Part shown: in pieces, positions 12,701-24,150 of the stretch
Layout of the letters: every line of letters begins with the position of its first letter
Position numbering within the stretch: the first letter of the stretch is position 1
NCBI GenBank assembly: GCA_032719365.1
Contig: CM064874.1
Span: forward strand, 40,202,271 to 40,266,270
Source of the DNA: Prinsepia uniflora
Lineage: Eukaryota > Streptophyta > Magnoliopsida > Rosales > Rosaceae
Direction: 5' to 3'
Length of the DNA: 64,000 bases
Program-made: the position numbers and the translations under genes
Notes under the pieces: generated by a model
What the model saw: only the letters and a program-made list of their open reading frames with translations
What the model was told of the DNA's origin: nothing
Databases searched by the model: none

Positions 12701-12877
12701 TCGGGCTTGCCACCTGTCTATGAACTCGTGACGTCCCGAACTACGTCACAGTCATCGGTCAAAGTCTGTTTGACCGATTGAGCAAAAAGTCAACTGTTCG
12801 CTCATTACTTAGGGGCAAAATCGTCCTTCTCTTCAAATTTTCCAAATTTCCCTTTTTTGAACGTCCGAGTCGTTACA
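9755..12877 (-). repeat. 5' LTR of the gypsy element
   Basis: It aligns end to end with 1857-4980 (3123 against 3124 bp). It starts TGTAACGACTC and ends GGTCCTGTCA on the minus strand. It keeps a cleaner GC hairpin than its partner (GCGCGTGA loop TCACGCGC near 11560). The module boundaries are at 9952-9963 (GTGTGAGTGGAC) and 11231-11245 (TGTCCACCCACACAC). Confidence 0.93.
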
Positions 12878-13181
12878 GATTCGCAGGGGCGAAGGCTTTG
12901 ATGCTTTGAGCGAGCGAAGGCTTCAAATGATTCACTGAGGCGAAGGCTCAAAGGCTGCGCGGGAGCTAAGGCTCAGCGGCTTCGCGGGAACGATGGCTTT
13001 AGTGCTTTGCAAGAGCGAAGGCTTCAGATGCTTCGTTGGGGCGAAGGCTTTAATGCTTCGCGGAAGCGAAGACTTCAGATGCTTTACGGGAGCGATGGTT
13101 TCAGATTCTTCGCTAGAGCGAAGGCTTCAGATGCTTCGCTGGGGAAAAGGCTTTGGTGCTTTTCAGGAGCGAAGGCTTTGA
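12878..13181. repeat. 25/26-bp hairpin satellite, segment 2
   Basis: Same units as at 953-1856. The segment is bounded on the left by the gypsy target duplication (GATTC) and on the right by the start of a second LTR. It is a fragment of the original array left between two insertions. Confidence 0.92.
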
Positions 13182-15914
13182 TGATAGGAACCGCCTTAAT
13201 TATCGCCTCGATAACCGGGGAGAATCCTGCTCCCATCTAACAATTGAACACAAACAACCAAAATAACAACACAATAATACATTACACATACTGTTAGACT
13301 AGGGAGAAAGTACGATACAACCAACGGTACAACCAATCAACAGTATCACAGAGCATGGTTACAAAAAGAGATAAGGATAAAACCCTACTCTGTGAACTAA
13401 CTACACCGCAACGGGAAAACTTTATGCCTCTGCCTTTGCGTCGGCGTTGGTCCCCAAAACTTGTACCACGACCTGGAGGGTATTAAAACAGAAAAGTGTG
13501 AGTGGACTAAAATAAACGATTCTGGAAAACAGTTTAATGAAATCAGGGTTCACCCTCCAGTTTCAAAACACGCATGCATAACTAAGTATCCGAAAATCAC
13601 TTATATAAACCGTATGGAAACCGTTACAGTAGATAACTATAAAACCATGTAAAACCGAATGTAACATCAACAAATCAAAACTGCTTGAATCCATCCGAGT
13701 CTTTAAACTCACATATCAGGCCTTCCCGGGATACCAACGAGTCTTTAAACTCAAAACACAATCAATAGGCCTCGGGGGACATCACAGTAACCGAGTCTTT
13801 AAACTCAACATGTCTCAATCAAGGGCCCTCCCCCGTCATAACTTAACCGGATCTTTAAACCCAAAACCAGATCCAGCAATCGTACCGGGTCTTTAAACCC
13901 AAAATCAATTGTAAATCATAACAAATTCAGGATCCGTCGTGATCCAATTTCCAAAACCAATTCGAAATCACATTTTATCAAAATAGGACTTATGTCTGAA
14001 TTTCACGATCAAGTCCCGATTCTTACTCACAAATCATAATCAAATCATCATTAAAATGTAATATACACAAATCATATAAAATCACTCATCAAACCATCAT
14101 CAAAGTATCGGAGAAACCATATTCTCGAAATACGTAAAATACGATAAATCACATCGAAAAGCATGCATTCACGTAAAGCAGAAATATCATAAATGTAATC
14201 ATAAAATCATATATAGAAACATAAAACAAGTGAGTAAAAACAGTTATGCATGCTCGGTTAGAAATCAAAAGTCCACTCACGAAGTTCGAACGTGTCAATC
14301 GCGTCCCGTACGCTCCTCGGTTGCCTCGGGAATGTTCTGGCCTGTCAAAGATCACAATTTGGGTCACAAACACTTCCATTAAGATTACATTAATTTCCCT
14401 AATTTTTTGGGATTTTTTCGACGTAACTAATTTAAAATCCTAAACCTTCGAACTCTCCAAACTATCCCGAACGACGTCCGATCGACTCGAAATTTAACTC
14501 AAAATGTTTGTTACATTGAAAGGATAAAATCACCTATTGACCGTAACCAGAGACACTGCCTCACGCGCCCTTACGCGCCGCCCAAAGTGGCTGCGCGTGA
14601 AAGCCACGCGCCCTGTACAGTAAGCTACAATGTCGTGTTCTCTACCCGACTCACTGCTAAATGGGTCACAAACCCACGACACAACCCGGTTCAATCTCCT
14701 TCAATTCCAGCTTAATTCCTTCAGTTTTTCCACCGAAATCCTTCCATTACTTGTTAATTTAGGTTCTCCATTACTAATTACACACAACAAGCCTTTAATC
14801 TAACATTTTTCTCAAGATCAAACACACAGTTTTAACTTTCGAAACTCACTCAAATCGAATTAGTTTTCTAATTAAATGATACAGAAGCATCTTAAGACTT
14901 AAATAAACGTTATATGATAACCAATTTCACAAATCCTTACCTGTAGGTAGTCGTCCTTAACCTCGAAATTTTCCAGAAACTGGAACTTCAGTTCTAGGCC
15001 AAACCACGATCAAACCCCTTCGATTTTTGTATGGTTGAAGTCGAAATGAGTCCAGAAGACTGTTTTTAATCTCTGTTTAGCTCCTCTCAACTCACAAATT
15101 AAATTCCGAATTTTCCCTCCATTTTCCAATTTTCACGATTTCTGGGTTTTCTCTCTGGTTTCCGTTTTTCCTTTCCAAAATGGCCTCTCAAATGACTTCT
15201 ACCTCTCTGTTTTCAATCCCCTCATCACAGTAACCCGTGGGAATCTCTCAGTCTCTCTGTCTGTGTTTCCCGCAAATGGCCCAAAATCAAAAACAATTTT
15301 ACCCGTGCTCTGTCTTTCCCAGCTCCAACAGCACGCCTGCTTCCACTCAGCCCCAATTAGCCACTGATCCAACCTCTGTTAGTGACTATTGTCATTTGAT
15401 TGTTAAACAATTCACTTAACAAATTAAAAAATTCACACAACAAACCACCACGGCTGATTTCAAACTGCACCCTCAAAATTACCATTTTGCCCTTCCTTCA
15501 CCTAATTACCAAAATACCCTTCCTCGTTCTAGAATCGTAACTTTTTCGTCCGAGGTTCGTTTTCAGTGTGCCGCCTGTCTACGGACTCAGGGCATCGAGA
15601 CCTACCTAACGGTCCTAGAATTGTGTGAAAAATAGTGGTCGAGCAAAAAGTCAACAATTTCCCCCTTTTCGACCTAATTACGAAAATGCCCTCGAACTTC
15701 CAAACGTCATAACTTCTTCCCTGATAGTCGGAATCAGACGTGCCGCCTGTCTACGGACTCGTGACGTCCCAAACTACGTCACAATCATCGGCTAACATTC
15801 GTTCGACCTGCCAAGCAAAAAGTCAATATTTGACCATACTATTCACAAGGGTAAAAACGTAATTTCATTTATCATTTTACAAATTTATATCCTTTGAGTT
15901 TCCGGGGCGTTACA
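13182..15914 (-). mobile_element. Solo gypsy LTR inserted in the satellite
   Basis: The minus strand starts TGTAACGCCCC and ends GGTTCCTATCA. It is a shorter relative (2733 bp) of the LTRs at 1857 and 9755. Flanks are TTTGA (13177-13181) and TTTGG (15915-15919), a 5-bp duplication with one transition, both in phase with the satellite unit. No primer site, internal region or partner LTR is present. It contains the module boundaries GTGTGAGTGGAC (13496) and GTCCACTCAC (14271) and the GC hairpin near 14590-14620. Confidence 0.9.
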
Positions 15915-16960
15915 TTTGGTGCTTCCCGGGGTGAAGAATTTAGTGCTTTAACGGGCGAAGACTTTGGTATTTAGCGGGAACGAAGGCTTCAGATGCTCCG
16001 CTGGGGCGAAGGCTTTGGTGCTTCGCGGGCGCGAAGGCTTCAGATGCTTTGCGGGAGCGATGGTTTCAGATGCTTCGCGAGATCGAAGGCTTCAGATGCT
16101 TCGCGAGAGTGAAGGATTCAGATGCTTCATTGGGGAAACGGCTTTGGTGCTTCGCGGGAGTGAAGGCTTGGATGCTTCGCTACCGCGAAGCCTTTGGTGC
16201 TTCACGGGGCGAAGACTTTGGTGCTTCGCGAGAACGAAGGCTCCAGATACTTCGCGGGAGCGAAGACTTCATATGCTTTGCGGGGGCGATGGTTTCAGAT
16301 GCTTCGCGAGAGTGAAGGCTTCAAATGATTCGCTGGCGAAAAGACTTTGGTGCTTCGCGGGAGTGAAAGCTTGGATGCTTCGCTAGGGCGAAGGCTTTGA
16401 TGCTTCAAGGGGTGAAGACTTTGGTGCTTCGCAGGAGCGAAGACTTCAGATGCTTCGCAGGAGCAAAGGTTTGGATGCTTCGCTACGGCGAAGCCTTTGG
16501 TGCTTCACGGGGCGAAGACTTTGGTGCTTCGTGGGAACGAAGGCTTCAGATGCTTCGCAGGAGCGAAGGCTTCAGATGCTTTTCGGGGGCGATGGTTTCA
16601 GATGCTTTGCGAGAGCGAAGGCGCTTCGCGGGAGTGAAAGCTTGGATGCTTCGTTAGGGAGAAGGTTTTGGTGCTTCACGGGGTGAAGACTTTGGTGCTT
16701 CGCGGGAGCGAAGGCTTCAGATGCTTCGCTGGGACGAAGGCTTTGGTGCTTCGCGGGAGCGAAGGCTTTGAATGCTTTGCAGAAGCGAAGGCTTTGGATG
16801 CTTCGCAGGAGCGAAGCCTTTGGATGCTTCACGAGGATGAAGGCTTTGGATGCTTCGCAGGGGCGAATACTTAGATGCTTCGAGGGAGCGAAGGCTTCTG
16901 ATGCTTCCCTAGGGCGAAGGCTTGGATGCTTTGTTGGGACGAAGACTTTTGTGCTCTTCC
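15915..16960. repeat. 25/26-bp hairpin satellite, segment 3
   Basis: About 40 further units of the GCTTCGC..GCGAAGG satellite, ending near 16955 in unrelated AT-rich DNA. Frames are open on both strands (for example about 140 codons on plus and on minus) because of the 51-bp period. This is not evidence of a gene. Confidence 0.93.
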
Positions 16961-17648
16961 GGAGATACAGTGAAGCAACCAATTGTTGTCCGAAATCATG
17001 GATCTGACCAATCACACTAACTCAAAAAATTTGATTACTTATTGGTTTTGTTCTCCTTTTATTTTTATTCTTGCCTTTTAGATATATATTTCCACAACAT
17101 AAAATATAAAAGGTAAAAAATTATTGATTGAATTGACTTGTACATTCTATGTCAATTTCTATTTTTTATTTTTGTATGAATAAAGTGACCCTATTCCTAT
17201 GTCAAAACCACCAACGATTGCTAGTTTTAATTATCTGCTTTGCCTTACAAGAGAACTTATATGATATCCTAATTTATAATTTTATTGTTATTTCATTTAA
17301 AAAGTTAATACCTGTGTTGAAAAGTAGAATGCATTGGTGTGCATCTGGTCTAGCACAAAAATCTGTGTTAAATAACTAATACGTATAAAATGCCAGCCAT
17401 ATGCGTTAATGCACACAATTAGTTATAATGACTTGTTTTTTTGTAAATACGATAATTCATTCAATTGATAATTTTTTTACAAATTAGTTTGATGGTGTTT
17501 ATAGAGTGATCTCATTAAAATCTTACCGAAAAATTCAACCCAAACGAAGGAAAAAAAGTACGGACATGCAAGTGACAAGTTTAATAGCATCCTCAAATAA
17601 TATATCAGAAAAAAAAAAATGTCACTTACACGCAAACTAGCTACAATT
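16961..17648. other. AT-rich intergenic DNA, nothing recognised
   Basis: No gene, RNA or structured repeat is evident here. Open frames are short and unlike any protein I know. Confidence 0.6.
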
Positions 17649-18273
17649 TGATGATTTACTGTATTGTGAAATCCAAAATCATCCGAAAATTGTGGAATTG
17701 CCACATGGCCTATAAATCGCATAATGTCCAAATAGCTTATGGTAATGATATTAACGGCTCACAAACACGCGCACATTATATAACATATTTACCAATTGAA
17801 TATATTATTTAATCGGGTTAAAACCTCAATTATATTAATATTCTCCCCGAAAATTAATTGTCAATATTTTTAATAATAGAATATTATTATTAATATTAAA
17901 TTAATATAATTATCATCATATTGAGAAATTATTATAATTATTAAATAATATCTTGTATTAAAAATGTATTATCTATTAATTATAAAATCAACTGACCAAT
18001 TACAATGCTCCGAGACTCCCAATGTTTTCTTATAAATAACTGAGGTCATTTCACTTTGAAGGTAATTTGTTTTCTTCGTTTTGAAGTATTTCGTATTCCT
18101 CCCTCAGAGCTAACTTAAGCAGCAAAGCGTTCATAGTTAAACAACTTAAGCAGCAAAGCGTACATAGTTAAACAACCACCTGGGGCTTCAAGTTTAACTT
18201 CGATTCGTTTTTTGTTTATTGTTTGTAGGGATTGTGAAGTTTTTTCTGAGCGAGTACAATTTTTGCTTTAACA
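17649..18273 (+). mobile_element. LTR-like dispersed repeat, copy 1
   Basis: The stretch is homologous to 62356-62908. Shared landmarks are TGATGAT at the start, an ATTAACGGCT..CAAACAC block, a TATA box (TATAAATAAC at 18031, TATAAATAGC in the partner), a downstream CTAACTTA motif, and a common end GAGTACRATTTTTGCTTYAACA. The TG...CA ends and central TATA box suggest solo LTRs, but I find no target duplication. Copy 1 also has a 31-bp tandem duplication at 18112-18173 (AACTTAAGCAGCAAAGCGTT and onward). Confidence 0.6.
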
Positions 18274-18740
18274 GTTGGTACTTTTATTGAGAGCCAAATT
18301 GAGAAATACTCAATAGCAGCTCTCGAGATGGTTCGTCGTTCCTCAACGTTATTCATCGTTCATCAACTTTGTTCATTGTTCATCATACTTTGTTTGTCGT
18401 TCATCATACTTTGTTTGTCGTTCATCAATTGTATTTGAAATTCTCCAATGTTGTTCATAAAAACACTAAAGATAACTGTATAAGCAGCTTGTCACAAGTA
18501 AATACTTGGATCTGAATTTGACAAAACAAGTAGACAATAAAAGGAGGACAATAAAGCACTAAAGGACTGAAAATAAAGCACTCCTTAAATAGCTTGTGAC
18601 CCCAAAAATATCCTCAATAACACATATTGAAAGGAAATTTATTGTAAGAAAATAACTAATACCACTGAAATATTAAAAATATGATAAAAACCCTGAATAA
18701 AAAAATAATTAATTGAGCCAAAAATTTCTCAAGCTTCAAC
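18274..18740. other. Intergenic, short tandem repeat only
   Basis: No gene seen. Around 18345-18430 a roughly 21-bp unit (GTTCATCATACTTTGTTTGTC) repeats imperfectly. The region lies where the missing 3' exons of the MAP65 pseudogene would be expected, and I find no trace of them. Confidence 0.5.
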
Positions 18741-20167
18741 CTTTTCATACTCACCAAGCCACTTTTCCTCCTCAGATGCAAATTTGCACCTCTCTACCTT
18801 GTCCAAAATATCCTTCCTGCTTAGAGCTTGCTCTTTGGCCTTTATAATCTCATCATCCATGCTCAAAAGCAGATTAGACAAATTAACATTACCTGTGAAG
18901 CCATATGCACCGCAATCATATTTCGAAGGATCGTCTAAACCATTATAATTCAAAAAATTATTGTTAGAACTGTATATAAGAGACCACAAAAGTTAAAGGT
19001 TGTTAAGACCAGAATTTATGAGGTTGGTGAGAATCTGTCTAGCTGCATCACTATCAACATCCATATGGACCCCTCTGTAAATCGCTTCTAGCTCATTTTG
19101 CCTCTTAAATACCAACTCCTTCATCTTGCTGGCTTTCAAAACATTCAATCTCTCAACTTCAATCTCATTCTAGAAAAAGTAAATTTGCAGAATGCACTGT
19201 CATTAGCACTACAGAGTCATTAAAAACACAGCAGCTTATTATCCATATGATCGATTCCAAGACAAATTTAAATTAGTGAATAGCACCTGTTCAATGACAT
19301 CCAGAGAAAGATATCCTTGCCTTGAAACCTCATCAACTGAGGAAAAATTACACTAGTAACATGGTCAAACTTTTTCTGTTCATCAACAGGTGTCTCCATG
19401 AGGTTCCATAGTTCTATGAGTTTGCTCCCAAGATCTTGTAGCTACCAAAAGAAAAAGAGAAAAAGCCATATACCAATACAATAAGATGAATCTGATAACT
19501 GACTACTGTAACAAAGCAATAAAATATTCTCCATATAAATGGTCTGCAGACAAGCATCTTCAAGAAATCAGTCAGATTCAGTATCAAGACAGAATATATT
19601 TTACATAAACTGCCCATTCAAATATAAACCAAATCAGATTCATAGTTTATAGCATGATTCTTCGATTTCAAGTTGCATTAGTTCAACTAATAACTCATCA
19701 AATGAGGTCTGGGTTACCAACTTATATATAAAATTCAAATGAATATCAACCAGGAATAAAATTATTTTGCTTATGCTGTACATTGAGCTAAGGAGAAACC
19801 AAAAGAAAAAAAAATGATTTGCATCATGCACATCCCTTAATCTTTCAATTCGTCACAGAATTTTAGCGCATCTTCTAGCTTTCTCCTAGCTAGACAAAAG
19901 AGATGAGGTTTCAAGAACAATTCTGACAAACATATCAGCAAAGCCTAAATAGCTTGAGCAACTAAAATAGCAATGGTGGTCAATGAAAGATAACACACAT
20001 CTATGCCTAACTAACATGCTAATAGCAACCAAGTCTTACAATGACATAACAGCTATAAGAGAATATTCAGATGCTGCTACCATGACATTGACTAGATGAA
20101 AGTCATGTGTTTCACAGATAATGCCAATTCAAGAATCACCTTCTGCATTAAATAGCTATCTGTGTGC

Positions 20168-20230
<63 letters not shown>

Positions 20231-21193
20231 GTCACCTTTTGTAGTCTTTGCTGTTTTTCTTGCCTTAGTGAGTTAGTTAAAGCAGTCAATCTAGCAAGAG
20301 TATCATTGCTGATGCTCTTGGAATGAGCGGAGGAGTGATCACTCAAGCTTGGGTGAACTTCATTGACTGTTTTAGAGAAATCAATGGCCATTACAACTGA
20401 GAGTCCATGGATGGTGTTGACATTAGCGTGTGACTTTCTGCAAGCGTAAAACCTGCACGAGGCATATCCAAAAAAAAATTACAAAAAAAAAAAAACCCCA
20501 TTGCAAACGCGAGAGATATTGAAAACCCAAATTAAATTGAGACAACTAGTGAGCCATAAGAGAACCCCACTTAGTACCTTTACAATCCTCGAGGTATGAC
20601 TGAAGCTCCTCCAACCTCTTCACACTCAAATCACGATTATCAACTTCCTGATCACCAACATTCTTAGACGCGCAATTCCCGGCCATCTCGGCGGAAATTC
20701 GTGCAATCTGCGACTGAATTTCCGAAAACTCCTTAACCCTTTTCTCCTTCTTCAAGCTCAAGTCGACCAAAATGGGTTTCATGGCCGATACTTGGTCCTT
20801 GAGGGTTCCTCTTTCGCGTGAATAGGCAGAGGGTTCTCCAAGAGCGGAAACGATGGCGGTGATTTGGGATTGGGCGTCGGACAAGGACTGATGCAAATCA
20901 GCCCTGTACTTTCTCGTCATTTCCACCTCCGGTAGATGTCGAGACATTCTTGCTCAAGCTGTAGAAGCATCTTGTCTCTCTCAGTGTCACCCTCCCCAAT
21001 TTCATCCCAAATTATCTTGAAATTGAAATTGAAATTTGAAAATCCCAATTAAACCATCCCCTTCGCTAACAAAATTAAACTGACATGGACATTGGAAAAA
21101 TAAAGAGAATCAGAGAGAAAGAACCTCCAATTCATGGAGGAGAGAAGCGCAAGTCGTGCGTGAAGGAGAGCGGGGCGAGGGGTTAGTGGCCAT
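18741..21193 (-). pseudogene. Truncated MAP65 (microtubule-associated protein, ASE1/PRC1 family) pseudogene
   Basis: MAP65 proteins bundle antiparallel microtubules in the cortical array and phragmoplast. Six exons are traceable on the minus strand: 21193-21125, 21015-20578, 20437-20236, 19441-19287, 19169-19010 and 18892-18741, all with GT..AG borders. Family signatures include IWDEIGEGDTERDKMLLQLE, EVHPSLSD, SKSISNDTLARL, LIELWNLMETP, LKASKMKELVFKRQNELE and SRKDILDKVE. Exon 2 lacks about 4 bp near 20925-20933, shifting the frame. Exon 4 has a second shift near 19335-19350. After exon 6 the usual C-terminal microtubule-binding exons are absent, so only about 60 percent of a normal protein of nearly 600 residues is represented. 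The promoter side is replaced by an inverted copy of exon 1. It is almost certainly non-functional. Confidence 0.9.
20161..20224. repeat. (GT)n(GA)n microsatellite
   Basis: A compound dinucleotide run, TG repeats followed by AG repeats, lies inside the intron after exon 3 of the MAP65 pseudogene. Confidence 0.95.
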
Positions 21194-21288
21194 TCTGAAA
21201 ACGACGACGCTTCCTTCCTAGTCCTCTTCCCTCAGAATGGCCACTAACCCCTCGCCCCGCTCTCCTTCACGCACGACTTGCGCTTCTC
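21142..21288. repeat. 57-bp perfect inverted repeat around the MAP65 start
   Basis: Positions 21142-21198 (minus-strand exon 1 with its ATG and 5 bases upstream) are repeated exactly, inverted, at 21232-21288. The arms are separated by 33 bp. The two ATGs (21193 minus, 21237 plus) point away from each other. The right arm ends abruptly at the junction with copia sequence. Confidence 0.95.
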
Positions 21289-21560
21289 ATGCATCAACAT
21301 CATACCCTCAATCGATCAACCAGCAGACGTCCTTACTAAGCCTCTCCGCAAGCCCCGCCATCGTCTCCTCTTTTCCAAACTTGTCCAACTACGGTTGTCC
21401 CGTTTGCGGGGGGGGGAGTGGGGGTGGTATCTCCTCAAATCACTTCAACAAGGCAACTGTCCTTAATGCAGCGTTGACTTCTCTCCACCAATTCAATTAT
21501 CTCCAAAAATATCTCACCATTCTTAACAATTTATACATTGTACTATTTGACAAATATATC
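21289..21560 (+). mobile_element. 3' end of a copia element, inverted copy
   Basis: From 21291 the sequence is the reverse complement of about 22139-21893. It comprises the C-terminal RNase H coding tail, a G-rich polypurine tract (21409-21424) and a short LTR ending near GTACTATTTGACA. It is joined directly to the duplicated MAP65 exon 1. A plus-strand frame at 21237-21593 runs from the exon 1 ATG into this copia tail (118 codons), giving a chance chimeric reading frame. Confidence 0.85.
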
Positions 21561-21879
21561 AGAGTTAGCTCTCTTTTTCAATTAAGATTTTAAAATCATC
21601 CATCCAAATCTAATAGTATTCAATTAGGATTTTCAAAAGATTAGAAAAAATACGATGGTATTCAAAAATTTACCGATTTTAAGGTATTTTATTAAATAAT
21701 ATATTTTGTGAGATTTTTCAGTGGGCGATATAAATACCAAATCCCATAAAAAAAAATTACACCCCTACAAAGTCATCTAATATGCGAAAGGAGCTCATTT
21801 CACCCAAAAAAAAAAACTTCTCATGCAGAGTAGGGCTCTGTAAAAAATGCTTGGGCCTTTTCATTCACGTACCAGACCC
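21561..21879. other. AT-rich spacer between inverted copia tails
   Basis: No gene seen. The stretch contains repeated ATTAGGATTTT-like words and an A-run at about 21749. It forms the loop of the larger inverted repeat made by the copia tails on either side. Confidence 0.5.
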
Positions 21880-24150
21880 AGTGAATAGTACAATGTATAA
21901 ATAGTGAACAATGGTGAGATATTTTTGGAGATAATTGAATTGGTGGAGAGAAGTCAACGCTGCATTAAGGACAGTTGCCTTGTTGAGGTGATTTGAGGAG
22001 ATACCACCCCAACTCCCCCCCGGCAAACGGGACAACCCTAGTTGGACAAGTTTGGAAAAGAGGAGACGATGGCGGGGGTTGCGGAGAGGCTTAGTAAGGA
22101 CGTCTGCTGGTTGATCGATTGAGGGTATGATGTTGATGCGGTGACTGCCCAGGGCCACTTTTTCATGAACAAAGTGATAGTCGAGTTCAATGTGGTGGGT
22201 GCAAGCATGAAAGACAAGGTTGGCAGCCATGTAGGTGGTGGAGAGTTTTTCAGAATAAAGGAAAACCGGAAAGGAAGGTGGGACACTGAGCTTGGATAGG
22301 TGGCAGGATAGCCAAGTTGTCTTCGCACAAGAGTGAGCAAGAGAGCGATATTCAGATTCAGCGCTAGAGCGGGCAACTATGGGCTGCTTTTTGAGAGCAC
22401 CATGATAAGAGGTTGGTGCCATAGTAGATCAAATATCCAGTGGTAAAGCGGCGTGTATCGAGGCATCCTACCCAATCCGTATCGGAGGAAACAAAAAAAC
22501 GAGTTGCATATGGTTGAGCATTGAAGACGAGGTCGTGATCGAGCGTGCCTTTGACATACCTGAGTATGTGTTTGGCAGCAAAAAGATGGTGAGTGTATGA
22601 CGTGCTCATAAACTGGGAAACAGTGTTGACAGTGTAGGCGATGTCTGGCCGAGTCAGTGTTAAATACTGGAGGCTACCAACGAGTTCACGATATTCACTT
22701 GGGGAAGGAAGCGGGGAGCCTTCAGTAGTGGATAGGGACGTTATGGCAGCAAGAAGGGTAAAGGCTGGTTTGCATTGTAGGAGGTCGTGCTTTTGGAGGA
22801 GGTCATAGGCATATTTGAGTTGATTGACATGGAGGGAGGTTGTAGAGGGAACCACCTGCAAGCCCAGAAAGTAGTGCAGTGGTCCAAGATCCTTGACATC
22901 GAAATCGCAAACGAGTGCATCGATAAAGCTCTACAGGAGGGTAGGCCCAGGGCCAGTATTTCATGAACAAAGTGATAGTCGAGTTCAATGTGGCGGGTGC
23001 AAGCATGAAAGACAAGGTTGGCAGCCATGTAGGTGGTGGAGAGTTTGTTAGAATAAAGGAAAACCGGAAAGGAAGGTGGGACACTGAGCTTGGATAGGTG
23101 GCAGGATAGCCAAGTCGTCTCCGCACAAGAGTGAGCAAGAGAGCGATATTCAGATTCAGCGCTAGAGCGGGCAACTATGGGATACTTTTTGAGAGCACCA
23201 TGATAAGAGGTTGGTGCTATAGTAGATCAAATATCCAGTGGTAAAGCGGCGTGTATCGAGGCATCCTACCTAGTCTGTATCGGAGGAAACAAAAAAAACG
23301 AGTTGCATATGGTTGAGCGTTGAAGACGAGGTCGTGATCGAGCGTGCCTTTGACATACCTGAGTATGTGTTTGGTAGCAAAAAGATGGTGAGTGTATGGC
23401 ATGCTCATAAACTGGGAAACAGTGTTGACAGTGTAGGCGATGTCTGGCCGAGTCAGTGTTAAATACTGGAGGCTACCAACGAGTTCACGATATTCACTTG
23501 GGGAAGGAACCAGGGAGCCTTCAGTGGTGGATAGGGACGTTATGGCAGCAAGAGGGGTAAAGGCTGGTTTGCATTATAGGAGGTTGTGCTTTTGGAGAAG
23601 GTCATAGGAATATTTGAGTTGATTGACATGGAGGGAGGTTGTAGTGGGAACCACCTGCAAGCCCAGAAAGTAGTGTAGTGGTCCAAGATCCTTGACACCG
23701 AAATCGTAAACGAGTTGCTTATGGTTGAGCGTTGAAGACGAGGTCGTGATCGAGCGTGCCTTTGACATACCTGAGTATGTGTTTGGCAGCAAAAAGATGG
23801 TGAGCGTATGGCGTGCTCATAAACTGGGAAACAGTGTTGACAGTGTAGGCGATGTCTGGCCAAGTCAGTGTTAAATACTGGAGGCTATCAACGAGTTCAC
23901 GATATTCACTTGGGGAAGGAAGCGGGGAGCCTTCAGTGGTGGATAGGGACGTTATGGCAGCAAGAGGGGTAAAAGCTGGTTTGCATTGTTGGAGGTTGTG
24001 CTTTTGGAGGAAGTCATAGGAATATTTGAGTTGATTGACATGGAGGGAGGTTGTAGAGGGAACCACCTGCAAGCCCAGAAAGTCGTGCAGTGGTCCAAGA
24101 TCCTTGACACCGAAATCGCAAGCGAGTGCATCGATAAAGCTCTACAGGAG
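21880..24150 (-). repeat. Partial tandem triplication of copia RT/RNase H
   Basis: The word CCACCTGCAAGCCCAGAAAG occurs at 22852, 23651 and 24063, each in the same coding context. Junctions are visible. Near 22941 the GGAGGGTAGG end of one copy meets CCCAGGGCCA of the next. Near 23706 an AACGAGT context switches to TTGCTTATGGTTGAGC. Spacings of about 800 and 412 bp show two unequal duplication events. Confidence 0.85.

Larger units (their letters stand above)
1857..12877 (-). mobile_element. Complete, decayed Ty3-gypsy retrotransposon with about 3.1-kb LTRs
   Basis: Two near-identical LTRs of 3124 and 3123 bp lie in direct orientation and start TGTAACGA on the minus strand. A primer binding site for initiator Met-tRNA follows the 5' LTR (9740-9751), and a polypurine tract precedes the 3' LTR (4981-4994). 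Flanks are GATCC (1852-1856) and GATTC (12878-12882), a 5-bp target duplication with one change, lying inside the satellite unit. After removing a foreign solo LTR, the internal region is only about 3.2 kb. It keeps gag-start and protease traces but no recognisable reverse transcriptase. The element could not move without help from another copy. The visible divergence between its LTRs indicates an old insertion. Confidence 0.93.
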
